Positions 28,688-38,108 of a stretch of DNA of 64,000 bases are shown one piece after another. The DNA lies in NCBI GenBank assembly GCA_003584705.1, contig AP018536.1:2480001-2544000 (forward strand), read 5' to 3'. The stretch comes from Lachnospiraceae bacterium GAM79. GTDB taxonomy: Bacteria > Bacillota > Clostridia > Lachnospirales > Lachnospiraceae. Position 1 is the stretch's first letter; every line of letters begins with the position of its first letter. The notes beneath the pieces were generated by a model. The model did no database searches. It had not been told where the DNA came from and saw only the letters and a program-made list of their open reading frames with translations. The position numbers and the translations under genes are program-made.

Positions 28688-29983
28688 TCAAATACAAAAT
28701 GCCGCATAAAGCGGAACCACCTTTTTGTTGTCCTCAAACGCAAAGTTTTTCGCGGAAAGTTTGATCGCGTAAGCCGGCTTATAGGTATCCATATAGACCT
28801 TTAAGCTTTTGGCTCTGGTATTATCGGCGGATTTCACCTCAATCGGGATCAGCTGACCATCCCGCTGGATAACGAAATCTATTTCAGCCCCACGCTCGGA
28901 TTCCCAGTAGTAAGTGTTATAACCATTGATGGCAAGCTGTACATTGACATAATTTTCTGTCATGCCACCTTTAAAATCATTCAGTTCCTCCACCATATAG
29001 AGAATATCGTTTGCAGCCAAATCCTTCTTGGCGCAAAGCAGCCCCAGATCCGAAACGTAAATCTTAAACGCATCAATATCCCGATAATTTTCCAAAGGCT
29101 TCTTGATCTGCTCTACCCTATAGACCTGTGACGCAATTCCCGACAGACAGAGCCATTCAATCGCATTTTCAAATTCAGAAGCACGTCCACCCTTTTTGAT
29201 CAGCTTATATTGAAAGCGGGTATTTTTCTTGGAAAGCTGAACCGTAATATTATCATAGGCAAGTCTGGTTTTCTTAATTTCATTCAGATTATTGTATTTG
29301 CCCATATCATTCAGATAACTTGTCAGAATGGTATCCTGCGTATGGCGGATCAGGATATAATCCCCTGTCTGGACAAACTGCATCACACACTCTGGCATAC
29401 CGCCTACCACAAGATACTGACGGTAAAGCTGCATGGCTACATCATGGAGTGCGGATGGCATCGGCCGATTCGTTTCAAAACATTTTTTAATCTGCTCTAC
29501 AAGTTCATCCTCTCTCACAGCAATCATAAATTCTTCCATATCCATCGGATACAGCGTTTTCATATCAACCGTACCAACGGGAAATGAAAATTTTGCTCTG
29601 TTGACGGCAACGCCCAACAGGCTGCCTGCCACAATAATATGATAATCCGGGGCATCCTCACAAAAATATTTCAATGACGTTAAAGCCCTTTCGCAAAGCT
29701 GTACCTCGTCAAATACAATCAATGTTTTTTCTTTTACAATCGTCTGACCTGCAATATGAGATAAAATCGGTATCAAATAATCAGGACTGATCTTTTCCTC
29801 AAAGGTTTCATTCAGTTTTGGATTCGTTTCAAAATTGAAATAGGCTACATTTTCATAATGAATTCGCCCGAACTCTAAAATAGAATAAGTCTTCCCCACC
29901 TGTCTTGCCCCCTGCAAAATAAGAGGTTTGCGGTGTTCATTTTCTTTCCATGCTTCCAGAAAACCCATGATTTTTCTATACAT
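28688..29983 (-). CDS. AAA ATPase with DUF4143 domain
   Basis: A 431-residue protein with an N-terminal AAA_14 ATPase domain (Walker A GARQVGKTYS, Walker B LIVFDEVQLC, sensor region HIIVAGSLLGV) and a C-terminal DUF4143 part containing the nuclease-like segment GAEIDFVIQRDGQLIPIEVKSA. That E-x-D...E-x-K arrangement resembles PD-(D/E)XK enzymes. These proteins are common in gut anaerobes in variable copy number, and their role is not firmly known; defence or DNA processing has been suggested. It is a single-gene unit with its own promoter and terminator. Confidence 0.85.
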   Translation of the reverse strand: MYRKIMGFLEAWKENEHRKPLILQGARQVGKTYSILEFGRIHYENVAYFNFETNPKLNETFEEKISPDYLIPILSHIAGQTIVKEKTLIVFDEVQLCERALTSLKYFCEDAPDYHIIVAGSLLGVAVNRAKFSFPVGTVDMKTLYPMDMEEFMIAVREDELVEQIKKCFETNRPMPSALHDVAMQLYRQYLVVGGMPECVMQFVQTGDYILIRHTQDTILTSYLNDMGKYNNLNEIKKTRLAYDNITVQLSKKNTRFQYKLIKKGGRASEFENAIEWLCLSGIASQVYRVEQIKKPLENYRDIDAFKIYVSDLGLLCAKKDLAANDILYMVEELNDFKGGMTENYVNVQLAINGYNTYYWESERGAEIDFVIQRDGQLIPIEVKSADNTRAKSLKVYMDTYKPAYAIKLSAKNFAFEDNKKVVPLYAAFCI

Positions 29984-30012
29984 GATCCATCCTCCTTAAA
30001 GGTCCTGAATAT

Positions 30013-30041
30013 AGTATAATTATTATTCATGTAAAATTCAA
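30013..30041 (-). promoter_or_regulatory. Promoter of the DUF4143 ATPase gene
   Basis: On the minus strand TTGAAT (30036-30041) and TATACT (30013-30018) are 17 bases apart, with AAGGAGG just before the ATG. Confidence 0.6.
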
Positions 30042-30180
30042 TATGTTTTTGTGCCGTTTTTGCATTAAAATGCATGAATATTTTTATGAAATCATCATTT
30101 TCCGACATGTTTGCTATGGTTTTTACATTTTTACATTTTTTACGTTTTTACATTTTTTTACAAGGAATCGCGTTTGCAGT

Positions 30181-30230
30181 AAAAGCACCCCCCGCCACAG
30201 GTTTTTATTCCTGTAGCGGGGGGTGCTGTA
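30181..30230 (-). terminator. Strong terminator of the InlB-repeat protein gene
   Basis: GCACCCCCCGC and GCGGGGGGTGC form an 11-bp GC-rich stem, extended by ACAGG/CCTGT. On the minus strand a TTTT run follows. It ends the gene at 30256. Confidence 0.8.
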
Positions 30231-30255
30231 AAATATGGGATTCAACTATCGCAGA

Positions 30256-31803
30256 TCAGTATTCCAATACATAGGTTGCTGTCTCGGTAATCGGGAAGCA
30301 TACCTGTCCGCCTGCATTCGAAACTGTCTTGACAATGCGGGTTCTGCCGTTGGCATCTACCTTGTAAACCGTCACTTCTCCGTTTTTCACAGGTACTGTG
30401 GTATGGAATACAACGTTTGTACCCAATGCCTGTTTGTTGGTAAAGTCGATGGTTCTGGAATGCTCTGTAACAGTATCCTTATGTTCAAAGTTGGTTTCCT
30501 TGTAACCGGACAACTTGCTCTTTGCAAGGAAGGTTACTGCATCTGAGTTGCTGATGAATACATGCAGGCCACGCAGAGCTGAGGTGGACACTGCTTTCAC
30601 TGTTGCTGCAGGAATTGTCTTGTCAAAGCCGCTGGCATCTACATGAAGCAGATCCTGGTTGGCACCGGATACATTCTGCTGCTTGTCTTTTGTCTGGGTA
30701 GAGATCACTTTTGTAATGGCATCCCATCCGGTGATCTGCTCTCCTGCGATATTTGTGGTGGTCAGTACCGGTTCAGGAGCTGATGAGCCGGAGTCAGAGG
30801 AATCACTGCTGGTGTCTCCGGCGGACGGTGCAGTTGTCGGGGTCACAGGAGCAGGTGCCGGAGTCGGGGTTACCGATGGATTTTCAGAATCATCCGATGT
30901 TGTGCCCGGAGTTCTCAAAACATAATAGGTATACTTACTCATCCAGTTTTGTTCCAGACTTTCCGGAACCGGGTTATAGCCTACACCTCCTTTTGCGGTG
31001 TTATAAGTAATATAACATACGGTATCAAAATTATAAATTCTTCCTATAATAACAGCATATGCATCATTTGGGTACGGATGTTGCACAAGATATTCATTCG
31101 CAAACTTTTTTGCTTCTGACAAGGTAAAGAAAGGCAGGTCAGCACTTTCCAGTTCTTTTATGGTCGTTGCTTTCACCCAGTCTTTACTTCCTTCAGGCCA
31201 TTTTTTGCACCAGTGCGCATTAATTTCCGTTCTTCCATTATATACGCTTCTTAATGATATGTCCTCCTTATTACTTTGGGGGTCTTCACTCTGAGGATCT
31301 TCATACCACCCAGTAAATATATAGCCCTCTTTCGTAGGTATCGGAAGATCTGTAAATACTCCTGCTACCGTTGTTATAGTATCTGTCTTCCACTCACCGC
31401 CGTCAAGATTTAATTTAACTTCCTGTGAAGGGAAAAAGTAATGATTAGCTACAGAAATATCTATAGTATCAAGAGTCTTAGAACGAACTTCAATGTCCGC
31501 ACCATAAAGGCATATATATTTTCCACCCTTTTTTCCTAATATGTAATACTCGTTTTTACTTGACTTAATATAACTATGAGCCCATTCAGCATTAAAAATA
31601 AAATTATCATATGTAGTCTGGCTCAAATTGTCCAAAACGGCTACCTTTGTGTCCAAGTCGTCTTTATTGTCCTCCGTCACCTGTATCCAGCCCGAGTTTT
31701 CACCCTCTGCTGCTTTCGTGCGCATCTCCGGCACCATACCTGCTATCAATGTAACAACAAGCGCCAGGCTAAGCACCTTTCCTAAAAATTTTGTTTTTCT
31801 CAT
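30256..31803 (-). CDS. Secreted InlB B-repeat domain protein
   Basis: A 515-residue probable surface or secreted protein. A signal peptide covers residues 1-31 (positive MRKTKFLGK, then a hydrophobic run and a cleavage region near TKAAEG). Around residues 150-215 there is one Listeria-Bacteroides repeat (PIPTKEGYIFTGWYED, then NAHWCKK). A Pro/Thr/Ser-rich linker follows at about 300-345, then a beta-rich C-terminal domain. There is no LPxTG motif or membrane anchor at the end. Such proteins act in adhesion, but this one has no known partner. LytTR-like sites upstream suggest quorum or signal control. Confidence 0.75.
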   Translation of the reverse strand: MRKTKFLGKVLSLALVVTLIAGMVPEMRTKAAEGENSGWIQVTEDNKDDLDTKVAVLDNLSQTTYDNFIFNAEWAHSYIKSSKNEYYILGKKGGKYICLYGADIEVRSKTLDTIDISVANHYFFPSQEVKLNLDGGEWKTDTITTVAGVFTDLPIPTKEGYIFTGWYEDPQSEDPQSNKEDISLRSVYNGRTEINAHWCKKWPEGSKDWVKATTIKELESADLPFFTLSEAKKFANEYLVQHPYPNDAYAVIIGRIYNFDTVCYITYNTAKGGVGYNPVPESLEQNWMSKYTYYVLRTPGTTSDDSENPSVTPTPAPAPVTPTTAPSAGDTSSDSSDSGSSAPEPVLTTTNIAGEQITGWDAITKVISTQTKDKQQNVSGANQDLLHVDASGFDKTIPAATVKAVSTSALRGLHVFISNSDAVTFLAKSKLSGYKETNFEHKDTVTEHSRTIDFTNKQALGTNVVFHTTVPVKNGEVTVYKVDANGRTRIVKTVSNAGGQVCFPITETATYVLEY

Positions 31804-31856
31804 TCTCTTTCCCCTTTCTTCTGTACTTCCGATTTCTATAAATCTGAGTTGTGTTT

Positions 31857-31926
31857 ATTATAACAGCATTTCCAGAAAATAAGCGGCAGATTGCACCAAT
31901 CGACCCAAAAACGACATCAATCGACC
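31857..31926 (-). promoter_or_regulatory. Promoter with LytTR-like direct repeat
   Basis: On the minus strand TATAAT (31857-31862) precedes the InlB-repeat gene; the -35 box (31880-31885) is poor. Upstream, GGTCGATTG occurs twice, at 31918-31926 and 31897-31905, 21 bases from start to start. Two 9-base direct repeats with 12-base spacing just upstream of a weak -35 box are the layout used by LytTR-type response regulators. The protein that binds is not in this window. Confidence 0.5.
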
Positions 31927-31967
31927 GGGACGGAAATATCGTGCTTTAATTCAGACGAAATAGTAAC

Positions 31968-32011
31968 AAAAAAGAACCTCATTACTGATATTTCTATCAG
32001 TAATGAGGTTC
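31968..32011 (-). terminator. Terminator of ppdK (copy 2 of a repeated hairpin)
   Basis: A perfect 17-bp stem (31974-31990 with 31995-32011) with a TTTC loop is followed on the minus strand by six T. It is nearly identical to the hairpin at 28617-28662. Confidence 0.85.
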
Positions 32012-32083
32012 TCATCTTATTCTCATATACCCCAATTTATTGCTTGCGCAATACCCTCTCAGATCTGCGTGTTTACCGCCAAA

Positions 32084-34708
32084 TTACTTATCGGCGATAG
32101 CAGCCTGTGCTGCAGCCAGTCTTGCGATAGGTACACGGAAAGGTGAGCAGGATACATAATCCAGACCAATCTTGTGGCAGAACTCTACGGAAGAAGGATC
32201 TCCACCGTGCTCACCACAGATACCAACGTGCAGCTTAGGATTTACAGGCTTACCAAGCTTGATAGCCATCTCCATCAGCTTGCCGACACCGGTCTGATCC
32301 AGCTTAGCGAACGGATCGTTCTCGAAGATCTTGGTATCATAGTAAGCGTTCAGGAACTTACCTGCATCATCACGGGAGAAGCCGAAGGTCATCTGGGTCA
32401 GGTCGTTGGTACCGAAGCAGAAGAAATCAGCTTCCTTAGCGATCTCATCAGCAGTCAGAGCTGCTCTGGGGATCTCGATCATGGTACCTACTTCGTACTT
32501 CATATCTACACCGGCAGCTGCAATCTCAGCATCAGCTGTCTCGACAACTACCTTCTTAACGAACTTAAGCTCCTTCACTTCACATACCAGAGGGATCATG
32601 ATCTCGGGCTCTACATTCCAATCGGGATGTGCCTTCTTAACCTCGATTGCCGCACGGATAACAGCCTTGGTCTGCATCTTGGCAATTTCAGGATAAGTAA
32701 CAGCCAGACGGCATCCTCTGTGACCCATCATAGGGTTGAACTCATGCAGAGAAGCGATGATGGTCTTGATGGTCTCTACGCTCTTGCCCTGTGCCTTAGC
32801 CAGCTTCTCAATGTCAGCTTCCTCGGTAGGAACGAACTCATGCAGAGGCGGATCCAGGAAACGGATGGTAACAGGGTTGCCCTCCAGAGCCTCATACAGC
32901 TGCTTGAAGTCGTTCTGCTGATAAGGCAGAATCTTCTCCAGTGCTGCTTCTCTCTCCTCTACAGTGTCGGAACAGATCATCTCACGGAATGCTGCGATTC
33001 TGTCCTCTTCGAAGAACATATGCTCAGTACGGCACAGACCGATTCCTTCAGCGCCCAGCTCACGAGCCTTCTTAGCGTCTGCAGGAGTATCTGCATTGGT
33101 ACGAACTTTTAACTTACGATATTTGTCAGCCCAAGCCATTACACGGCCGAACTCACCGGCGATGGTAGCATCAACAGTCTTGATCTCGCCATCATAGATG
33201 TTACCGGTAGTACCATCGATGGACAGCCAGTCACCTTCATGGAAGGTCTTGCCAGCCAGAGTGAACTGCTTGTTCTCCTCATCCATAGCGATATCGCCAC
33301 AACCGGATACACAGCAGGTACCCATACCACGAGCAACTACTGCTGCGTGAGAGGTCATACCACCACGAACGGTCAGGATACCCTGGGAAGCCTTCATACC
33401 GGTGATATCTTCAGGAGAGGTCTCCAGACGAACCAGAACAACTCTCTCTCCTCTTGCATGCCATTCTTCTGCATCTTCTGCGGTGAATACGATCTTACCA
33501 CATGCAGCTCCGGGAGAAGCACCAAGACCCTTACCGATAGGAGTTGCAGCCTTCAGAGCAGCGGTATCGAACTGAGGATGTAACAGAGTATCCAGGTTAC
33601 GAGGATCGATCATTGCAACTGCCTCTTCCTCGGTTCTCATGCCCTCATCTACCAGATCACAAGCGATCTTCAGAGCTGCCTGAGCGGTTCTCTTACCGTT
33701 TCTGGTCTGTAACATGTACAACTTACCATGCTCAACAGTGAACTCCATATCCTGCATATCTCTGTAATGATCTTCCAGAGTCTTACATACTTCCTGGAAC
33801 TGAGCAAATGCCTCAGGGAATTTGTCAGCCATCTCAGCGATCTTCATAGGTGTACGAACACCTGCTACTACGTCCTCACCCTGTGCGTTGGTCAGGAACT
33901 CACCGAACAGGCCCTTAGCACCGGTAGCCGGATCTCTGGTAAATGCAACACCGGTACCACAGTCATCACCCATGTTACCGAATGCCATAGACTGAACGTT
34001 AACAGCAGTACCCCAGGAATAAGGGATATCGTTGTCACGACGATAAACGTTTGCACGCGGGTTGTCCCAAGAACGGAATACAGCTTTGATAGCGCCCATC
34101 AGCTGTTCCTTGGGATCATCAGGGAAGTCTACACCGATCTTAGCCTTGTACTCAGCCTTGAACTGGCCAGCCAGTTCCTTCAGATCATCAGCGGTAAGCT
34201 CAACGTCCTGCTTAACACCCTTCTTCTCTTTCATTGCATCGATCAGCTGCTCGAAGTACTTCTTACCTACTTCCATAACAACGTCGGAATACATCTGGAT
34301 AAATCTTCTATAGCAGTCCCAAGCCCAACGAGGGTTGCCGGACTTCTCAGCGATTACGTTAACAACGGTCTCATTCAGACCAAGGTTCAGAATGGTATCC
34401 ATCATACCGGGCATGGATGCTCTCGCGCCGGAACGAACGGATACTAACAAAGGATTCTCGTGGTCGCCGAACTTTTTGCCGGTGATCTCTTCCATCTTAG
34501 TAATGTACTCGTTGATCTGACCCTGGATCTCTTCATTGATCTCGCGTCCATCTTCATAATACTGTGTACATGCCTCTGTTGTAATGGTGAAGCCCTGAGG
34601 AACCGGCAGACCAATGTTGGTCATCTCAGCCAGATTCGCGCCCTTACCACCAAGCAGTTCGCGCATGTTTGCATTACCTTCGGTAAACAAATATACCCAT
34701 TTCTTCAT
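32084..34708 (-). CDS. ppdK: Pyruvate, phosphate dikinase
   Basis: An 874-residue enzyme that interconverts pyruvate, ATP and phosphate with phosphoenolpyruvate, AMP and pyrophosphate. The N-terminal ATP-grasp part begins with LLGGKGANLAEMT; the phospho-His domain has GGMTSHAAVVARGMGTCCV with the catalytic His; the C-terminal PEP/pyruvate barrel contains FGTNDLTQMTFGFSRDD and the end motif VGICGEHGGDP. Length and order are standard. It stands as a single gene with its own terminator. In anaerobes it serves energy-saving glycolysis or gluconeogenesis. Confidence 0.97.
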   Translation of the reverse strand: MKKWVYLFTEGNANMRELLGGKGANLAEMTNIGLPVPQGFTITTEACTQYYEDGREINEEIQGQINEYITKMEEITGKKFGDHENPLLVSVRSGARASMPGMMDTILNLGLNETVVNVIAEKSGNPRWAWDCYRRFIQMYSDVVMEVGKKYFEQLIDAMKEKKGVKQDVELTADDLKELAGQFKAEYKAKIGVDFPDDPKEQLMGAIKAVFRSWDNPRANVYRRDNDIPYSWGTAVNVQSMAFGNMGDDCGTGVAFTRDPATGAKGLFGEFLTNAQGEDVVAGVRTPMKIAEMADKFPEAFAQFQEVCKTLEDHYRDMQDMEFTVEHGKLYMLQTRNGKRTAQAALKIACDLVDEGMRTEEEAVAMIDPRNLDTLLHPQFDTAALKAATPIGKGLGASPGAACGKIVFTAEDAEEWHARGERVVLVRLETSPEDITGMKASQGILTVRGGMTSHAAVVARGMGTCCVSGCGDIAMDEENKQFTLAGKTFHEGDWLSIDGTTGNIYDGEIKTVDATIAGEFGRVMAWADKYRKLKVRTNADTPADAKKARELGAEGIGLCRTEHMFFEEDRIAAFREMICSDTVEEREAALEKILPYQQNDFKQLYEALEGNPVTIRFLDPPLHEFVPTEEADIEKLAKAQGKSVETIKTIIASLHEFNPMMGHRGCRLAVTYPEIAKMQTKAVIRAAIEVKKAHPDWNVEPEIMIPLVCEVKELKFVKKVVVETADAEIAAAGVDMKYEVGTMIEIPRAALTADEIAKEADFFCFGTNDLTQMTFGFSRDDAGKFLNAYYDTKIFENDPFAKLDQTGVGKLMEMAIKLGKPVNPKLHVGICGEHGGDPSSVEFCHKIGLDYVSCSPFRVPIARLAAAQAAIADK

Positions 34709-34989
34709 ACTTCTTTGTCTCCCTTTTTATAATATTTTTGACAAAACTTTGTAACCCAAACCATTACCGGAGCATTTCGGCCTCGGTTTTTAGTACTTTG
34801 ATATTGTAACAATCTACCAATAGAATATCAAGCCGAAATTGATAATTTTTTGACAGACTACCGATTTTCGTGCATATTGTAAAATTTTGTAGTTGCGTTT
34901 TTGTATGTTTTATCTAGTACTTTAGTATTATGTAACCGCTTACAATTGTTCAACTTTCTTTACATGGTTTTTACAGAAGCTTTTTGCAT
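34709..34989. other. Intergenic stretch upstream of ppdK
   Basis: AT-rich with no gene. It should hold the ppdK promoter (minus strand), but no pair of boxes stands out; a TATTAT lies about 30 bases before the ATG. The GGGAG site before the ppdK start is clear. Confidence 0.4.
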
Positions 34990-35022
34990 AAAAAACTCCC
35001 ACCGGTTTTTTCCGATGGGAGT
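34990..35022 (-). terminator. Terminator of the oleate hydratase gene
   Basis: On the minus strand ACTCCCATCGG pairs with CCGGTGGGAGT around an A-rich loop, followed by six T, 28 bases after the stop codon. Confidence 0.85.
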
Positions 35023-35049
35023 CTTTGCACTTTTATTCCATATACAATT

Positions 35050-37029
35050 CTAATCCAGCATGCCGTCTTTGATCACATTGTGGTCACGCAGCAGTTTTTC
35101 CACTACAGTGCCCTTCACTACGCGAAGCAGCGGCTTCTTCAGTGCATTTAAAGGTCCGGGCAGTTCAATCTCCAGAGGAGACATGCCATCCATCAGCTTC
35201 ACGCTGCTGTCCAATAACTCTCTGACATCATATACACTTCCCCATACCTCAGGCACACCTCTGTCTACACCTAACAGTCCGTAGACAGCCTCCATAGCGG
35301 TTCTCACGGAATACTCTGTGGTGAACACGGTGTCTCTCGGGGTCTCTGCAAACTGGCCTAAGAAAGCGAAGTTCACACAGCCGTCGGGAATGACATCGGG
35401 ACGGTCACCCTTGGTTCTGGGCATGAAGAATGCGGTAATATAAGGCATCATGGTAGGTACGCAGACTGCGCTGTGCTCTGCCAGATCCTCGATATCTTCT
35501 ACGGGCACACCTAAGTGATACAGCCACTCTTCGGTGATCTCTTTACCGGTACAATCCTTCATGGGCTTCTTAATATAATCGCCGGGTACGTCGGTAAACA
35601 GACCGTATACCCATACACATACCTGATTTTTGTCCTGTTCCTTGAACTGTCCCTGACGGTTGATTGTCCAGCTCATGAGCCACTTGGAATCCTGGCAGCT
35701 TACGATACCGCCGGTTACGACCTTACCGCTTCTGGGGTCACGCTTGCAGATATTGGTGATATAAGGAATGATCTTGTCATCCAGTGTGGTCACGGTAGCG
35801 GATTCCCAGTTAGTCTTGGAGACATCAGAACAGAACTTCTCGGGATGTCCGAAGGAAGGATCCTGTTTTGCGATATTTTTCCACAGGCTCCATACGCCAC
35901 TGGTGCGAACCTCCGCGTCACCGTTGGGTGCATGGTTCTGGTCACCGTAGATAGTACCCTCGGTACAGCTTCCGTTGGTAACGAATACCAGGTCGTTCTC
36001 GGTGAGGACAATGCCCTTCTCTACACCTTTTACCTTGCACTCGATAGCCTTTGCCACCTTTTTGCCGTCATTGATATCGAAAATAACATTTGTCACTTCG
36101 GTGTTGAACTGGAAGTCCACACCTGCTGCCTCCAGATACTTCTTCATAGGAAGGATCAGAGACTCGTACTGGTTGTACTTGGTGAACTTCAGGGCACTGA
36201 AGTCAGGCAATCCGGAAATATGATGGATAAATCTTTGGAAGTAAAGCTTCATTTCCAGTGCGCTGTGCCAGTTCTCGAAAGCGAACATGGTTCTCCAATA
36301 TAACCAGAAGGTGGAGTTAAATACTTCATCATCGAAAACATCTTCGATGGTCTTGTCATACAGATCCTCGTCCTTGGTCATGAACAGCTTCATGATCTCC
36401 ATGCAGCCCTTCTGGCTTAGATTGAATTTGCCATCGGTATGGGCATCCTGTCCACAATCCTTCGTTGCACGGCACAGGGAATAGTTGGGATCTTCCTTGT
36501 TCAGCCAGTAATACTCATCCAGCACGCTGGCTCCGGGTACTTCCAGAGAGGGAATGCTGCGGAACAGATCCCACAGACATTCAAAATGGTTCTCCATCTC
36601 ACGTCCGCCACGCATGACGTAGCCTCTGGCAGGATCAAAAATACCGTCACAGGCACCGCCTGCGATATCCATTGCCTCTAAGATGTGAATATGGGAACCG
36701 GGCATCTGTCCGTCACGTACCAGGAAGCACGCTGCTGCTAAAGATGCCAGACCGCTGCCTACGATGTAAGCGTTCTTCTCATCCACTCCTGCGGGCTTCT
36801 TAGGTCGTGCGAAGGCTTCGTAGTTACCGTTGGAATAATAGATGCCTTTGCTGTTTTTGTCATATCTGCCAAGTTCAGTGTTTCGGTAGTCCTGCTTTGC
36901 TGCCTTGACGGCTGCCTTTCTCTCTTCTTTCTTCACCTCTGCCTTATGTCCCTTGGTTACTGCTGCCACTGCGCCTGCACCTACTGCCAGCGCTGCCAGT
37001 CCCAGTCCGATATTATTCTTTTTTGCCAT
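35050..37029 (-). CDS. Oleate hydratase (myosin-cross-reactive antigen family)
   Basis: A 659-residue FAD enzyme that adds water to the double bond of oleic or linoleic acid, giving hydroxy fatty acids and detoxifying host or diet lipids. The dinucleotide motif VGSGLASLAAACFL follows an N-terminal extension of about 85 residues with a hydrophobic stretch (GLGLAALAVGAGAVAAV) that may tether it to the membrane; many relatives lack this. FDPARGYVMRGGREMENHFECLWDL is part of the conserved core (read in shorter pieces). I start at the ATG at 37029 with AAGGTGG upstream. A TetR gene lies just upstream in the same direction. Confidence 0.9.
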   Translation of the reverse strand: MAKKNNIGLGLAALAVGAGAVAAVTKGHKAEVKKEERKAAVKAAKQDYRNTELGRYDKNSKGIYYSNGNYEAFARPKKPAGVDEKNAYIVGSGLASLAAACFLVRDGQMPGSHIHILEAMDIAGGACDGIFDPARGYVMRGGREMENHFECLWDLFRSIPSLEVPGASVLDEYYWLNKEDPNYSLCRATKDCGQDAHTDGKFNLSQKGCMEIMKLFMTKDEDLYDKTIEDVFDDEVFNSTFWLYWRTMFAFENWHSALEMKLYFQRFIHHISGLPDFSALKFTKYNQYESLILPMKKYLEAAGVDFQFNTEVTNVIFDINDGKKVAKAIECKVKGVEKGIVLTENDLVFVTNGSCTEGTIYGDQNHAPNGDAEVRTSGVWSLWKNIAKQDPSFGHPEKFCSDVSKTNWESATVTTLDDKIIPYITNICKRDPRSGKVVTGGIVSCQDSKWLMSWTINRQGQFKEQDKNQVCVWVYGLFTDVPGDYIKKPMKDCTGKEITEEWLYHLGVPVEDIEDLAEHSAVCVPTMMPYITAFFMPRTKGDRPDVIPDGCVNFAFLGQFAETPRDTVFTTEYSVRTAMEAVYGLLGVDRGVPEVWGSVYDVRELLDSSVKLMDGMSPLEIELPGPLNALKKPLLRVVKGTVVEKLLRDHNVIKDGMLD

Positions 37030-37077
37030 AATGATTACCACCTTTCTTTGATGACTCTCAAATGTTTTTCTGTTTAC

Positions 37078-37093
37078 AAGTAGTATCCTACTT
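37078..37093. promoter_or_regulatory. Candidate TetR operator before the oleate hydratase gene
   Basis: AAGTAG-TATC-CTACTT is a perfect 6-bp inverted repeat about 50 bases before the oleate hydratase start. It is a plausible site for the TetR regulator encoded next door. Inferred from position and symmetry. Confidence 0.4.
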
Positions 37094-37113
37094 CTTTTTT
37101 ATAAGAAAACCAA

Positions 37114-37166
37114 TTTACAAAAGAGGATAAATGATAAAGTTTTTATCATCCTGCCCTTTTTGTAAA
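37114..37166. repeat. Nested inverted repeat between tetR and the oleate hydratase gene
   Basis: The outer arms TTTACAAAA (37114-37122) and TTTTGTAAA (37158-37166) enclose inner arms ATGATAAA (37131-37138) and TTTATCAT (37142-37149). It could end tetR transcription or bind the regulator; there is no clear U tract directly after it. Confidence 0.5.
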
Positions 37167-37180
37167 GTACTTATACTATT

Positions 37181-37750
37181 TCAGAATTTCTTTTCCGTGT
37201 GCTCAAAATTCTCGATGGAGCGGCTGATGTTTCCGTAAAGAGTGATTGCCAGTTCTTCAACGATCTTATGATAATCGTCCTTCATTCCCCGATCAATCCA
37301 GTCTAACATCACACCCACAAAACCGTATTTGTAAAATCCGGCAATGAATTCCTTGTGTTCCTCCGCTACCTGCATGCCGGTGCACTTTTCCTCCACCACG
37401 TCCGCAATGAGCTGGTAGGTCAACTTGTTTAAGTAGCTTTCGATCTTCTGGCGATCCACGCAGCGGTAGACATTCATAATGAAAGGTTTATTCTCCTGCA
37501 CTGCCTCGAAAATCTGGCAGAAGCCTTCTTGCCAGTTCTCGTAGGTCTTCTTCCCCTGCAGTGCCTTCGTGCCGTCTTCCACGCAGACCCACTCTACCAG
37601 ATCATAGATGTCCTTGAAATGATAGTAAAAAGCCATCCGGCTGATGCCGCAATCCTCTGCAAGTTCGTTAATGGTGATCTTATCCAGAGACTTCGTGAGA
37701 AGTTCTTTTTTCAAAGCTGCTTCCAACGCCAGTTTCGTTGTATTGGCCAT
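37181..37750 (-). CDS. TetR/AcrR family transcriptional regulator
   Basis: A 189-residue regulator with an N-terminal helix-turn-helix (ITINELAEDCGISRMAFYYHFKDIYDLVEW read as ITINELAEDCGIS and AFYYHFKD). The C-terminal part resembles the DhaS-like TetR group. It is transcribed toward the oleate hydratase gene, separated by about 150 bases with inverted repeats, so it is probably a repressor that responds to fatty acids. GGAGG precedes the ATG. Confidence 0.87.
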   Translation of the reverse strand: MANTTKLALEAALKKELLTKSLDKITINELAEDCGISRMAFYYHFKDIYDLVEWVCVEDGTKALQGKKTYENWQEGFCQIFEAVQENKPFIMNVYRCVDRQKIESYLNKLTYQLIADVVEEKCTGMQVAEEHKEFIAGFYKYGFVGVMLDWIDRGMKDDYHKIVEELAITLYGNISRSIENFEHTEKKF

Positions 37751-37816
37751 AGCCTGTCCTCCACTGTTTTATGTATTATTTTCTGTTCTTCCTCGATATA
37801 GCTTATGTAATTCTAT

Positions 37817-37937
37817 TATAAGCTCACGCATTCGTACCATCGTACTCTACATCTTACTTCACAGGATATTCATTCGCTAAGGTTGTCGTTCGTCAATCAT
37901 GTAAACATGTAGACTTCCTTATACTCATTATATTGTA
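37817..37937. repeat. Dispersed intergenic repeat, short form
   Basis: The left half (ATAAGCTCACG to TTCGCTAA, 37819-37880) and right half (GTCGTTCGTCAATCATG to ATACTCATTATAT) both recur, with changes, at 53771-53832 and 53949-54003. The long form there has about 115 extra bases in the middle. No gene is present. It looks like a small non-coding repeat family of this genome. Confidence 0.6.
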
Positions 37938-37984
37938 CGACAATAGACTCAAAATGGGCAAATTAACTTTTTATAAAAAAACTC

Positions 37985-38013
37985 TTGCTTTTTGTAAAAT
38001 TCCATGGTATTAT
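37985..38013 (+). promoter_or_regulatory. Promoter of the first tRNA-Pro
   Basis: TTGCTT (37985-37990) and TATTAT (38008-38013) are 17 bases apart. The same arrangement is repeated for the second tRNA. Confidence 0.65.
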
Positions 38014-38026
38014 CTTACTTGCGTTT

Positions 38027-38101
38027 CGGGGTGTGGCTCAGCTTGGTTAGAGCGCCGTCTTAGGGAGGCGGAGGTCGCGAGTTCGAATCCCGCCACTCCG
38101 A
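38027..38101 (+). tRNA. tRNA-Pro (anticodon AGG), copy 1
   Basis: All arms fold: acceptor CGGGGTG/CACTCCG, D arm around GCTCAGCTTGGTTAGAGC, anticodon stem CCGTC/GGCGG with loop TTAGGGA, T arm with GTTCGAATC. Anticodon AGG reads CCU. The CCA end is not encoded. Confidence 0.95.
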
Positions 38102-38108
38102 TCCATGT

